From the NCBI RefSeq assembly GCF_900167155.1, contig NZ_FUXU01000035.1, positions 1-45,948 of the forward strand: a stretch of 45,948 bases of DNA, given 5' to 3'. Numbering within the stretch: the stretch's first letter is position 1; each line of letters begins with the position of its first letter. This document shows positions 15,478 to 24,017 of this stretch, in pieces. This DNA comes from Enterovibrio nigricans DSM 22720 (GTDB lineage: Bacteria; Pseudomonadota; Gammaproteobacteria; Enterobacterales; Vibrionaceae). A model generated the notes under the pieces. That model did not search any database, was not told the DNA's origin, and was given only the letters and a program-made list of their open reading frames with translations. The position numbers and the translations under genes are program-made.

Positions 15478-16566
15478 TCACTCTTGAAGGTAAGCAGGAT
15501 AAAATATCGGCCCAGCAACGCGAATGGCAGTAGCAAGAAGCAATGCGATGAAACCAAATGCGAAGCTTGGCTGTTGGTAAATTGCACGACCCGTATGCCC
15601 TAAGGTCACTCGCGCAATCATCGCGAGAATGACACCGCTCAGCGCACCCATTGCGATTAAATGCATTAGGGTATGCGAAACCCAAGCATTGCTGACAAAC
15701 GCAGCCTTCAGAAGTAAGCCCAATGGCAACGCAAAATAAAATGCATGTAAACTCCACACCAACGGTTCCGAGCGCGATTTAAAGCCGTTCCAACGATAAA
15801 GACGCACGGCTTGCGCTGTACCTGCAATGGTCATGAATGTCACTGTAAACCACGTAGGTATCAGTGGGAAGAAACTCAAAATTGCCAATAAAATCAGTGG
15901 TAAATTTGCACAGACTTCCAACCAAACAATGGGCTTTTTCGTTTCTAGTCCATAACGTTTAGCCGTAAAAAACGGAATTACGCGCCCTCCCATGATGGAA
16001 ATGAGCAACATGAACCACCAAATCATGGCTTGCCATAATGCATTGGCACCAAAGGGTGGCATGCCTTTTATCGTGGCGTAACTGGTAAGGTTTGCCACTA
16101 GCGCAATCAGCAGCATGGGAATGAAGAAAAGATTTCTCCAGCGCTTCGCCGCGATAACGCGATACCCAACTTCAACACCAACAAAAAGGAGGAAAGCAGC
16201 ATCCACGACGGCAATTAACGCTAAAGGTGCCTCTGTCCAGAACAACACCCGTGGTGTGATCCACAGTCCCACAATAAGGGCCAACCTAAACCCCGAGGTA
16301 CCTTTTATCCCTGTCCATGTCTGCACGGCGGTCAAAAGAAAACCTGCAACAACGGCAATCGCTACGCCAAACAGCATTTCATGGGCATGCCACCAGATTG
16401 CGGGAACTTGCAAAGGCAGATTGGCTTGTCCTTGCGTAAACATCCAGCTCCAAAGAACAATCGTTAGCACTGCATAAACGCCTGCGAGTAAAAACAATGG
16501 ACGAAAACCTAATCGCAAAATGGGCGCAGTTCTTTCTTCTTTTTGCCTGTCAACGATGTTTATCAT
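15478..16566 (-). CDS. nnrS: NnrS family heme/copper membrane protein, truncated by an in-frame stop
   Basis: 362 aa with about eleven hydrophobic segments. Start region LGFRPLFLLAGVYAV, IWWHAHEMLFG with the conserved His of the family, WWFMLLISIMGGRVIPFF, and HLIAMGALSGVILAMIARVTLGHTGR are all characteristic. NnrS is an inner-membrane metalloprotein that helps cells withstand nitric oxide stress. The frame ends at TGA (15478-15480) while the conserved last 33 codons follow in the same frame, so the product lacks the final membrane span unless the stop is read through or is a sequencing error. Upstream lies a long palindrome like an NsrR operator. Confidence 0.85.
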   Translation of the reverse strand: MINIVDRQKEERTAPILRLGFRPLFLLAGVYAVLTIVLWSWMFTQGQANLPLQVPAIWWHAHEMLFGVAIAVVAGFLLTAVQTWTGIKGTSGFRLALIVGLWITPRVLFWTEAPLALIAVVDAAFLLFVGVEVGYRVIAAKRWRNLFFIPMLLIALVANLTSYATIKGMPPFGANALWQAMIWWFMLLISIMGGRVIPFFTAKRYGLETKKPIVWLEVCANLPLILLAILSFFPLIPTWFTVTFMTIAGTAQAVRLYRWNGFKSRSEPLVWSLHAFYFALPLGLLLKAAFVSNAWVSHTLMHLIAMGALSGVILAMIARVTLGHTGRAIYQQPSFAFGFIALLLATAIRVAGPIFYPAYLQE

Positions 16567-16582
16567 GGGGTTAGGTCTCGGA

Positions 16583-16619
16583 TACTTTAAACATATATAT
16601 ACTTTACATGTTTAAAGTA
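16583..16619 (-). promoter_or_regulatory. Palindromic operator upstream of nnrS (NsrR-like)
   Basis: A perfect 12-bp inverted repeat, TACTTTAAACAT (16583-16594) and ATGTTTAAAGTA (16608-16619), is separated by 13 bp. Its centre (16590-16612) fits the NsrR pattern of two ATGyA-type half sites facing each other (18 of 23 positions of the consensus I remember). NsrR senses nitric oxide and represses nnrS in relatives. Confidence 0.6.
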
Positions 16620-16675
16620 ATATAAAAACCACTCAATTTGTGCGTGATTTGTTCAGACATTCGTTTGCTGAGACA

Positions 16676-17632
16676 TTAAACGATTGATTTTGGATCTAGC
16701 GCATCTTGCAAGGCATCACCTAGAAAGTTGAATGCCATCACCGTAGATAGAATGGCAACCCCCGGATAGATAGCGAGCCCTGGTGATTGCCAAATCACTT
16801 CCTGGGCATTTTGCAGCATATTACCCCAAGACGGTGTTGGCGGTTGAATACCAAGCCCTAAAAACGAGAGAGCACTTTCCAATAAAATGACGCCACCAAC
16901 GGCCATCGTGGTCGCGATAATCACCGGAGAAAGCACATTGGGCAATATGTGTCTTCGCATAATGCGCCAAGGCGATGCACCATAGCCTACCACCGCTTTA
17001 ACATAATCTCGCTCTCTCACTGAAAGCGTGCCAGACCGCACTAACCTCGCAGTGATTGGCCACCCAAATAACGCAACAATGATAATGATACGAATAAAAC
17101 TCGCATTTTCACTCTGCACCCAACTTTGCGGTAATCCCAGCTTGTTCATGTCCACCGCTGCGAGCACAATCATTAAAGGCAATGTCGGTAACGACAGTGT
17201 AAAATCTGCCACGCGCATCAATATTGCATCTAATTTTCCGCCAAAATACCCCGCACACACACCCACCAGCGTGCCAACAATGGCCGTCGCGAACGCGGAG
17301 ACTAAGCCCACCATCAAAGATACCTGGCCACCGTATAGAAGGCGCAGAAAGACATCTCGTCCCAATTCGTCTGCTCCCAGCCAATATTGACTGCCCGCAG
17401 GTTCAAATCTCGCAAAAAAGTTCACGTTGAAAGGGTCATTTCCCGACCAAGCCGCGATCAGGGGAGCGCTGAGACAAAGCAAAACGAGTAACAGGATAAA
17501 AACCGCGCTGACAAGCCCCGCTTTATGGCAACGAAATCGAATCCATACCAATCGCCAAGGCGATAAACGTACACGGGGTACTGGCATCAATTGGGCTACC
17601 GTTTTTTGGGGAGAAATCGTCGGCCGACTCAA
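16676..17632 (-). CDS. Peptide ABC transporter permease (DppC/OppC family)
   Basis: 318 aa inner-membrane permease. An N-terminal cytoplasmic segment is followed by a first span (~35-60), then LGADELGRDVFLRLLYGGQVSL, the hallmark of DppC/OppC proteins, and a binding-protein-dependent transport domain with the EAA loop (VGYGASPWRIMRRHILPNVL) that docks the ATPases. The end LGDALQDALDPK is conserved. Its start overlaps the end of the upstream permease gene by four bases, so it is the last gene of a five-gene operon. Confidence 0.93.
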   Translation of the reverse strand: MSRPTISPQKTVAQLMPVPRVRLSPWRLVWIRFRCHKAGLVSAVFILLLVLLCLSAPLIAAWSGNDPFNVNFFARFEPAGSQYWLGADELGRDVFLRLLYGGQVSLMVGLVSAFATAIVGTLVGVCAGYFGGKLDAILMRVADFTLSLPTLPLMIVLAAVDMNKLGLPQSWVQSENASFIRIIIIVALFGWPITARLVRSGTLSVRERDYVKAVVGYGASPWRIMRRHILPNVLSPVIIATTMAVGGVILLESALSFLGLGIQPPTPSWGNMLQNAQEVIWQSPGLAIYPGVAILSTVMAFNFLGDALQDALDPKSIV

Positions 17633-18597
17633 GATGAGACCCCTTTCGTCAGCTTGATTCTGGGATCCAGTTTGGCATAGGCGACATCAGCAAGAAAGTT
17701 GCCAAGCAATGCTGTAAACGTAATCACCATCAATCCCAATAACGCAAGGTTGTAGTCATTCCCCATAATGGCATCAAAGATCAGTTTTCCCATTCCGGGC
17801 CACGCAAAAACAGTTTCCGTAATTAGCGCCCCGGAAAGCAGAAAGCCAATGTCTAAAGCAATGATGGTCACCAATGGGATCATTGCATTTCTAAGCGCAT
17901 GTTTGAAAATGACGCGCACTTTAGAGGCCCCCTTCGCCTCTGCAGTTCGGATATAGTCCTGTCGTAACACATCCAACATCGCCCCACGAACAAACCGTGA
18001 ATGGCTGGCAACACTTAATATGGTCAGGGACGTAACAGGTAAAACAAGATGTTTAAACGCTAACCAGAACCCGCCACCTTCTGCTTCACCGGTTCCTCCT
18101 GCGGGGAGCCAACCTAAAGTCACAGAGAAAACCAGAATAAGCATGAGTGCGAGCCAAAATGCAGGTGTGGAAAATCCCATAAAAGCACCAAAACTGATAA
18201 TATAATCCACCCATGTCCGGTGTTTGATCGCTGCAAACACCCCCACAGGAATAGCAATGGCCAGAGAAATCATTGTCGAAATGCCGACCAGTTTTACCGT
18301 GTTCCACACCGCGGGTAAAAGCACATCTTCTACGGGTTTGTAATACAGCCGGGAATAGCCAAAGTCGCCTTGCACCGCCGCGACTAACCAATTCCAATAT
18401 CTGTCTAACAATGGTTTATCTAAACCTTGTAAAGCTTTAAGGCGAGCAATGTCTTCTGAGGTCATTTTCGGGTCTGAAGTCGCCATGAGGTCAATGGGGT
18501 CACCAGGCATCAATCCAATCAATCCGTAGGACACAAACGACACCAGCAGTAGCACCAGCAAGCTTTGCAATGCACGACCGAACAAATACGGCATCAT
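17629..18597 (-). CDS. Peptide ABC transporter permease (DppB/OppB family)
   Basis: 322 aa, six predicted spans. It starts with MMPYLFGRALQSLLVLLLVSF and GLMPGDPID, typical for DppB/OppB, and carries the EAA loop EAKGASKVRVIFKHALRNAMIPLVT and the C-terminal LADVAYAKLDPRI. It pairs with the downstream DppC-type permease (four-base overlap) and overlaps the upstream ATPase gene by four bases, so the three are translationally coupled. Confidence 0.93.
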   Translation of the reverse strand: MMPYLFGRALQSLLVLLLVSFVSYGLIGLMPGDPIDLMATSDPKMTSEDIARLKALQGLDKPLLDRYWNWLVAAVQGDFGYSRLYYKPVEDVLLPAVWNTVKLVGISTMISLAIAIPVGVFAAIKHRTWVDYIISFGAFMGFSTPAFWLALMLILVFSVTLGWLPAGGTGEAEGGGFWLAFKHLVLPVTSLTILSVASHSRFVRGAMLDVLRQDYIRTAEAKGASKVRVIFKHALRNAMIPLVTIIALDIGFLLSGALITETVFAWPGMGKLIFDAIMGNDYNLALLGLMVITFTALLGNFLADVAYAKLDPRIKLTKGVSS

Positions 18598-19607
18598 AAG
18601 GAAACCTCCCCGATTTCGTTCCCGCTAACATCTCCCTGCAAAACAGGAAAATGACAAGCAACCTTATGGCTTTCATCACTGAGTGCCGATATTGAGGGTT
18701 CAATCCGTTTGCATTTTTCCGTTGCCTTTATACACCTAGGATGAAAAGAGCACCCGCTCGGCGGGTCAATCGGACTCGGAACATCACCTTGCAGTGCTAA
18801 CCCGCGCTTTCGTCTCCCTGCGCCTAATTGCGGTACGGCAGCCAATAACGCTTGGCTATATGGGTGAGCGGGATGGGCGAAAAATGTCGCTCTTGGGGCC
18901 TGCTCAACCACCTTACCCAAATACATAACAACCACAGTGTCTGCGAGATAATTGACCACCGCCATATCATGACTGATGAACAAAAACGCCAACTGATGAC
19001 AACGTTGAAGTTCAACAAATAAATTCAAAATCTGGCTTTGTACCGACACATCGAGGGCAGAAAGCGGCTCATCAGCGATGATAAGAGAAGGGTCCAAAAT
19101 CAACGCTCGCGCGATACAAATACGCTGCCGCTGGCCGCCTGAAAACTCGTGCGGGTAACAGTCCAGCACTTCTTGTCCCAGCCCCACTGAATTCAACACA
19201 TCAATGACTTTGTCACGACGATACGCACTATCACCAATACTGTGTGCCGCCAAGGGTTCTCCCACCAACTCCGCTACAGGTAATCGAGGGTTAAGCGCTG
19301 AATAGGGGTCTTGAAACACCAAACCTAATCGACGGCGTAATGCGCGGAGCGAAGTGCCTTTCAAACCCGCGGTATTGATGCCATCGAATTCTACCGACCC
19401 TTTTGTCGGCAAATCGAGTAGCGCAGCAATTCTTCCTAAGGTTGATTTCCCGCACCCAGACTCCCCCACAATCGCGACAGTTTCACCACGATGAATAGAA
19501 AGTGAAATGTTATCTACCGCTTTTAGTACCTGAGCTTGATGACGCCACCCGTGGGTATCCCTGACGACATAATGCTGGCTGACTTGATTGAGCGTTAATA
19601 TTGTCAT
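18594..19607 (-). CDS. Peptide ABC transporter ATP-binding protein (DppF/OppF family)
   Basis: 337 aa cytoplasmic ATPase. Walker A GESGCGKST at residues 48-56, Q loop FQDPYSALNPR, signature FSGGQRQR, Walker B LIIADEPLSALDV and the switch His in ISHD. The C-terminal oligopeptide-type extension has GCSFHPRC...C cysteines that bind a 4Fe-4S cluster in some homologues. It forms a heterodimer with the DppD-like ATPase encoded just upstream. Start ten bases after that gene's stop. Confidence 0.93.
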   Translation of the reverse strand: MTILTLNQVSQHYVVRDTHGWRHQAQVLKAVDNISLSIHRGETVAIVGESGCGKSTLGRIAALLDLPTKGSVEFDGINTAGLKGTSLRALRRRLGLVFQDPYSALNPRLPVAELVGEPLAAHSIGDSAYRRDKVIDVLNSVGLGQEVLDCYPHEFSGGQRQRICIARALILDPSLIIADEPLSALDVSVQSQILNLFVELQRCHQLAFLFISHDMAVVNYLADTVVVMYLGKVVEQAPRATFFAHPAHPYSQALLAAVPQLGAGRRKRGLALQGDVPSPIDPPSGCSFHPRCIKATEKCKRIEPSISALSDESHKVACHFPVLQGDVSGNEIGEVSL

Positions 19608-19616
19608 ACCCAGACC

Positions 19617-20564
19617 TCAAAGATGGTGGCAAGCAACCGTGTGTTCGGGTTCGACATGCACATCCTGAGGCTGCACAGAGAAACACAATTCGGTCGCTTT
19701 GTTGCATCGACTCGCAAATACACAACCGCTATTCCGCTGTTCTAACGGCGGCACAGATCCGGGGATCGCATATAAGGTCTCGCGCAATAGTTCCATGTTT
19801 GGCAGGCTTGAAATCAACCCTTGAGTATAAGGGTGCTTCGGATTGGTAAACAAAACATCAGAGTGCGCGTGCTCCACAATCCTTCCCGCATACATCACTA
19901 TAACTCTTTCCGCGATCTGGGAAACCACGCCAAGGTTATGGCTGATAAACATGATTGCCGTTCCCGTGCTGTCTCTTAGCGCCTCAAGCAAATCGAGCAC
20001 CTGCGCTTGCACCGTGACATCGAGGGCGGTCGTCGGTTCGTCCGCAATGATCAATTCAGGCTCGCATGCGAGTGCCATGGCAATCATCACTCTTTGTCGC
20101 ATTCCCCCTGACAGTTCATGAGGATATGCATGATATCGAGTGTGAGGGTCTGGAATATGTACCCTTTCTAACATCATTAACGCATTTTCTTTGGCTTGTG
20201 ATTTATGACAACCTCGGTGAAGTTCGAACATTTCCGCGACCTGATCGCCGATATTGATAACCGGATTCAAGGCTGTCATGGGTTCTTGAAATATCATGGC
20301 GATGCCATCCCCACGTATTTCTCGCCACATAGCATTATCAAAAGCCAACACATCGTGCCCTTGAAACAAGATTTCGCCGGATACATGCATCACTGATGGT
20401 TGAAGCCCCATCAGTGCAAGAGAAGTTAAGCTTTTACCGCACCCCGATTCCCCAACCACACCCAGAATTTCGCCTTTATTTATACGAAAGGAAATATCGT
20501 TAACCGCTGGTAGCCCACGGAACGTAACGTGCAACTTGCGTACATCCAGAAGCGTTTCCGACAT
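19617..20564 (-). CDS. Peptide ABC transporter ATP-binding protein (DppD/OppD family)
   Basis: 315 aa. Walker A GESGCGKS at residues 38-45, Q loop FQEPMTALNP, signature LSGGMRQR, Walker B LIIADEPTTALDV, switch His in ISHN. The C-terminal extension with SGCVFASRCNKATELC matches the cysteine-bearing tail of oligopeptide ATPases. Second gene of the operon, 33 bases after the binding-protein gene. Confidence 0.93.
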   Translation of the reverse strand: MSETLLDVRKLHVTFRGLPAVNDISFRINKGEILGVVGESGCGKSLTSLALMGLQPSVMHVSGEILFQGHDVLAFDNAMWREIRGDGIAMIFQEPMTALNPVINIGDQVAEMFELHRGCHKSQAKENALMMLERVHIPDPHTRYHAYPHELSGGMRQRVMIAMALACEPELIIADEPTTALDVTVQAQVLDLLEALRDSTGTAIMFISHNLGVVSQIAERVIVMYAGRIVEHAHSDVLFTNPKHPYTQGLISSLPNMELLRETLYAIPGSVPPLEQRNSGCVFASRCNKATELCFSVQPQDVHVEPEHTVACHHL

Positions 20565-20597
20565 CTTTTCTCCTATTTCCTCTTCCCGTGTTAATCA

Positions 20598-22268
20598 TTA
20601 TTCAGCGCGATACCATTCTTCTATCCAATGTGTGGATGGAAACATGTGCCCGGTTGGTGTTACGCCGCGCAGCCAAAGCGGGAGCACAAAACTGTCTGAG
20701 CGAAAATACAAAGGAATAGCGGGGAGATCATCGGCATAAATACGCTGAATATCGGCAAACAATGTTTCCCGCTTGTCTTCATCTAACGCGACTTCTATCT
20801 CATCGAGCAGTTTGTCCATTTGCGGGTTTTTATAACCTGCATAATTTTGACCACCCCAATTGTTCGATTCTGTGGGGATATTTTCTGAGTGAAGGGTTGT
20901 TTCTGGTGGGCTTTCGGGTGCGGAATACCAAGCGAACAGCGCCAGCCCTTTGTGCTTACGCTCTTTCAGTGTCTGACCAAAAAACACGCGTGCAGGTTGA
21001 TTATTGATCGTGACCTGTATGCCCATTTGCTTCCACTGAGACTGTAAAACTTGCTGCACTAATTCACGGGTTTTATTGCCCGCCGTGGACATCAACTCTA
21101 ACTGAACGGCTTGCCCATTTTGGTCAACCAATATTCCATTTTTAGTACGGTATCCGGCCAACTGAAATTGCGCTTTAGCCGCTTTAGGGTCATAGCTATA
21201 GGTCACCACATCATCAGAAAAACCAATGTCTCTTGGGCTGGTATCGGTGTGCGCCAAAATCTGCTTACCTTCAAAGAGCTTGTCGACTAAAAGTTGCCTG
21301 TCGATGCTAAGTATCAACCCTTTTCTGAAGGCTTTTTTGCTGAGGTGCGGGTTATCCAAATTCACATCAAGATGCTCATACAGCAACCCTGGCTCATAAA
21401 GAAATTGGTATTTACCTTGAAGTCTGTCCTCCATTTTCAATACCTGATCGAGAGTTAAACCAGACTCTCCCGCGATCATATCAACTGACCCGGATAACAG
21501 ATGGGCTTCAAGTGCCGCTGTATTCCCAACGGTCTTGAAAGAGATACGGTCAAAATACGGTTGTTTACCGTTCCAATGTGTATTTTTGGTGACGTTAATA
21601 AAACTGCCCGTCGCATATTTTTCTATCCGGAAGGGACCGTTGTACAGCCCCAAGGTTTCTGGTGCAGTTACATACCGTGTTTTCTTGTCATAGTTTTCGG
21701 GGTCACTGCGGTAAATATCGCCCTCGACGTGATCGGGCATTGCAGAAGGCACCAGCGTTCGATAATTAAATACGCGCTTGTTTAGCAATACGGTAAAGCG
21801 CTGGTCATCCAGAATCTCAAGTCGCTCGATGGTCTGATCTTCCTCGAAGCCTGGGTTGCCTTTCACCCGCTTATCGGTGGATATCTGATAGCCAAGAAGC
21901 ACATCTTTTGTAGTCAGTGGTGTACCATCCGCCCAAAACAAATCTTTCTTGAGCTCAACAGAGAGTTCAATGCCCTCCCTGCCATCTTCTAGGCGCACTT
22001 TTTTCGCCAAACCATTCTCAAACGTAGGGACATTGATGCACAAATGGCAGATGGGTTGCCATTCTTTGCCATAGATCATCATAGGTCGCCAATAGACTGA
22101 CTGGACATAACTGCCTGCAACAGAAGAGTCCAAGACCGGATTTAAGCCCGTGGGATACTGACTTATCCCGATTTTCAACGTATCGGCTGTCACGGGAGAG
22201 AAGAAAGGCATCAGAAAAAGTGCACAGCCAAGCTGTTTTACCCAATGGAAAAGACTGTTATTTACCAT
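20598..22268 (-). CDS. Peptide ABC transporter substrate-binding protein (SBP family 5)
   Basis: 556 aa. A signal peptide (~28 residues, ending SPVTA before DTLKIGISQ) exports it to the periplasm. The body has the family 5 layout: an N-terminal LNPVLDSS region, KDLFWADGTPLTTKDVLLGYQI, ENYDKKTRYV...LGLYNGPFRIEKY, and the C-terminal YADDLPAIPLYFRSD block. It has no lipobox. It probably binds a peptide or a similar amphipathic ligand; the specificity cannot be read. First gene of the five-gene operon; the divergent c-di-GMP genes share its upstream region. Confidence 0.9.
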   Translation of the reverse strand: MVNNSLFHWVKQLGCALFLMPFFSPVTADTLKIGISQYPTGLNPVLDSSVAGSYVQSVYWRPMMIYGKEWQPICHLCINVPTFENGLAKKVRLEDGREGIELSVELKKDLFWADGTPLTTKDVLLGYQISTDKRVKGNPGFEEDQTIERLEILDDQRFTVLLNKRVFNYRTLVPSAMPDHVEGDIYRSDPENYDKKTRYVTAPETLGLYNGPFRIEKYATGSFINVTKNTHWNGKQPYFDRISFKTVGNTAALEAHLLSGSVDMIAGESGLTLDQVLKMEDRLQGKYQFLYEPGLLYEHLDVNLDNPHLSKKAFRKGLILSIDRQLLVDKLFEGKQILAHTDTSPRDIGFSDDVVTYSYDPKAAKAQFQLAGYRTKNGILVDQNGQAVQLELMSTAGNKTRELVQQVLQSQWKQMGIQVTINNQPARVFFGQTLKERKHKGLALFAWYSAPESPPETTLHSENIPTESNNWGGQNYAGYKNPQMDKLLDEIEVALDEDKRETLFADIQRIYADDLPAIPLYFRSDSFVLPLWLRGVTPTGHMFPSTHWIEEWYRAE

Positions 22269-22703
22269 ATCTCGCCCCTAGAAATATGTGACACCGTCAC
22301 AATCAAGTTGTTCACCAAACGCGCATTTTAATCATAGCTAATTTAGATAGTTAGCCACTTAAACGTTAGGATTTGCGCTTGATTCTTAGAACCAAGTAAC
22401 TTACACAAGCTGTTTCAGTAAATTCAGTGATAAAACACGTTAAATATGACCGATTTTTCCTTCAACGGACGCTTGTCCGATTCACTTCAAAATGCTCGAA
22501 AAACCTCCGCAGCGCACTAATTAAGCGGCTACGCGTGAATATGCACCTTTTCACGTACATGACGCGAGCATTTGAATCAATATTTCTCATCATGTCCATT
22601 GAATTTATTCGTTGAAACAAAAGAGAAAAGGTATAGACTCCCCCGTCCCTAAACAAGATCTAAGTCACATTTTTTAGACAGCCCTTACAACCTGAATGGA
22701 CAT
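22269..22703. other. Divergent intergenic region
   Basis: 435 bp between the peptide importer operon and the diguanylate cyclase operon, presumably with both promoters. A short palindrome CGGAC-GCTT-GTCCG (22466-22479) is the only clear symmetric element. No credible gene is present on either strand. Confidence 0.4.
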
Positions 22704-24017
22704 ATGACGAAAATGAGTTTTCGCACCAAGGTAGAGAAACTAGACCTCTTCTCTTTTTTGAAAGTCTGCATGCTCTCACTGTTGATCGTTTCGACCTGTT
22801 ATCAGGGCTACAATATGTTCCATGCAGGCCGTCTCGCTACCGACATTCAGGACAGCTTTACACGCATTTATTCCTCTATCCGTCGCTTCGGATCCTATTA
22901 CAATAATGCGGAAACAGAAGTTCTCGCAAAAGGCCTTCACCAGTTTGGCGATGTAGGTGTGGTTGTAAAAGACAACAATACAGAGGTCAAATCGCTAAAT
23001 GAAGGCATCACAAAACTTGGCTCTCGCCTTAAAACTTGCGTGCCTCAAAGTATCTGGACGATAGCGGTTTTTGAGAACCCGAGTTTCTACGCACACTTCA
23101 GTCCGTTGCGTCCTAGCTATCAGAAGGTTTTTGAGAAGTACACGCTCAACGATGTGATGGCCCGCATCGTCACGCGCGAAAAACTTGACCATACCTATCA
23201 AGAATTTTATGGATGTAACATAAGGATCACTGAGCCTTATATTGAAGATGAGACGGGTGAACGTATTCGTTCTATTTACTACCCCGTGCACAATAAGCAG
23301 TCTTTAGAAGCACTTGTGGCTGTCGATATTAAAGAATCATTCATCGACTTACAGATCCAAAAATACAACGACGAGTACAAAACCACACTAAACGGTGATG
23401 ACATCAATAATGTCTATTACGAATTGGCGCACATGCCATGTTCGGATGGCCAGTATTTTGGTGTCGGAGTGCGTTACATCGATGTGCTAAAGAAATCGAT
23501 CATCCCAGCATTGCTCATCGCTATGCTAGTTCAATTGACACGAACGGTAATTCGCAGATACGAACATTCCATCAAGCATGATGAAATGACGGGCTTTTAT
23601 CGTCGCGATTTCTACGAACCAAAGCTGAAGCGCATGCAAAATTTCGCCATGCTAATCATCGATATTGACCATTTTAAGCAGATAAATGACTCATACGGTC
23701 ACCGTAAAGGCGATGATGTCATTCGAGAATCAGCAAACTTAATTCAGCACCTAATACGCAGCGGCGATATCGCTATACGCTGGGGAGGAGAAGAATTCAT
23801 TCTGCTTTTCAAAAATATGGCACAACAAGATTTGCAAGAAAAAGCAGAGAGTATCCGTGCTGCTTTTGCGGATCAAAAAACGGCGGGACTCAGTGTCACT
23901 GTCTCTATCGGCGGCGTATACAGCACTGATTCAACATTTGGACGATGCTACAAAGCTGCAGACTCAGCACTGTACGAGTCCAAACATCGTGGACGTAACC
24001 GAGCGACCATCGCGTGA
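22704..24017 (+). CDS. Membrane diguanylate cyclase with periplasmic sensor domain
   Basis: 437 aa. Two membrane spans (~17-34 and ~264-280) bracket a ~230-residue periplasmic domain, probably a sensor of dCACHE-like size that I cannot name. The C-terminal GGDEF domain (~290-430) has DIDHFKQIND (Asp320, Asp322) and the active-site motif GGEEF at 361-365. RSGD (352-355), exactly five residues before it, is an intact RxxD inhibitory site, so cyclic-di-GMP synthesis with product feedback is expected. It overlaps the following EAL gene by four bases (GTGA), so a synthase and a probable phosphodiesterase are co-translated. Confidence 0.88.
   Translation: MTKMSFRTKVEKLDLFSFLKVCMLSLLIVSTCYQGYNMFHAGRLATDIQDSFTRIYSSIRRFGSYYNNAETEVLAKGLHQFGDVGVVVKDNNTEVKSLNEGITKLGSRLKTCVPQSIWTIAVFENPSFYAHFSPLRPSYQKVFEKYTLNDVMARIVTREKLDHTYQEFYGCNIRITEPYIEDETGERIRSIYYPVHNKQSLEALVAVDIKESFIDLQIQKYNDEYKTTLNGDDINNVYYELAHMPCSDGQYFGVGVRYIDVLKKSIIPALLIAMLVQLTRTVIRRYEHSIKHDEMTGFYRRDFYEPKLKRMQNFAMLIIDIDHFKQINDSYGHRKGDDVIRESANLIQHLIRSGDIAIRWGGEEFILLFKNMAQQDLQEKAESIRAAFADQKTAGLSVTVSIGGVYSTDSTFGRCYKAADSALYESKHRGRNRATIA

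Noticed and set aside
15341-15757. Cys-rich minus-strand frame across the nnrS end, which first suggested a frameshift
   Set aside because: Checking the codons shows the NnrS C-terminus continues in the original frame after TGA, so it is a nonsense codon and not a frameshift.
22462-22656. Minus-strand 64-codon frame between the peptide importer and the cyclase
   Set aside because: No ribosome binding site, no recognisable features, and it lies in a promoter-bearing divergent region.
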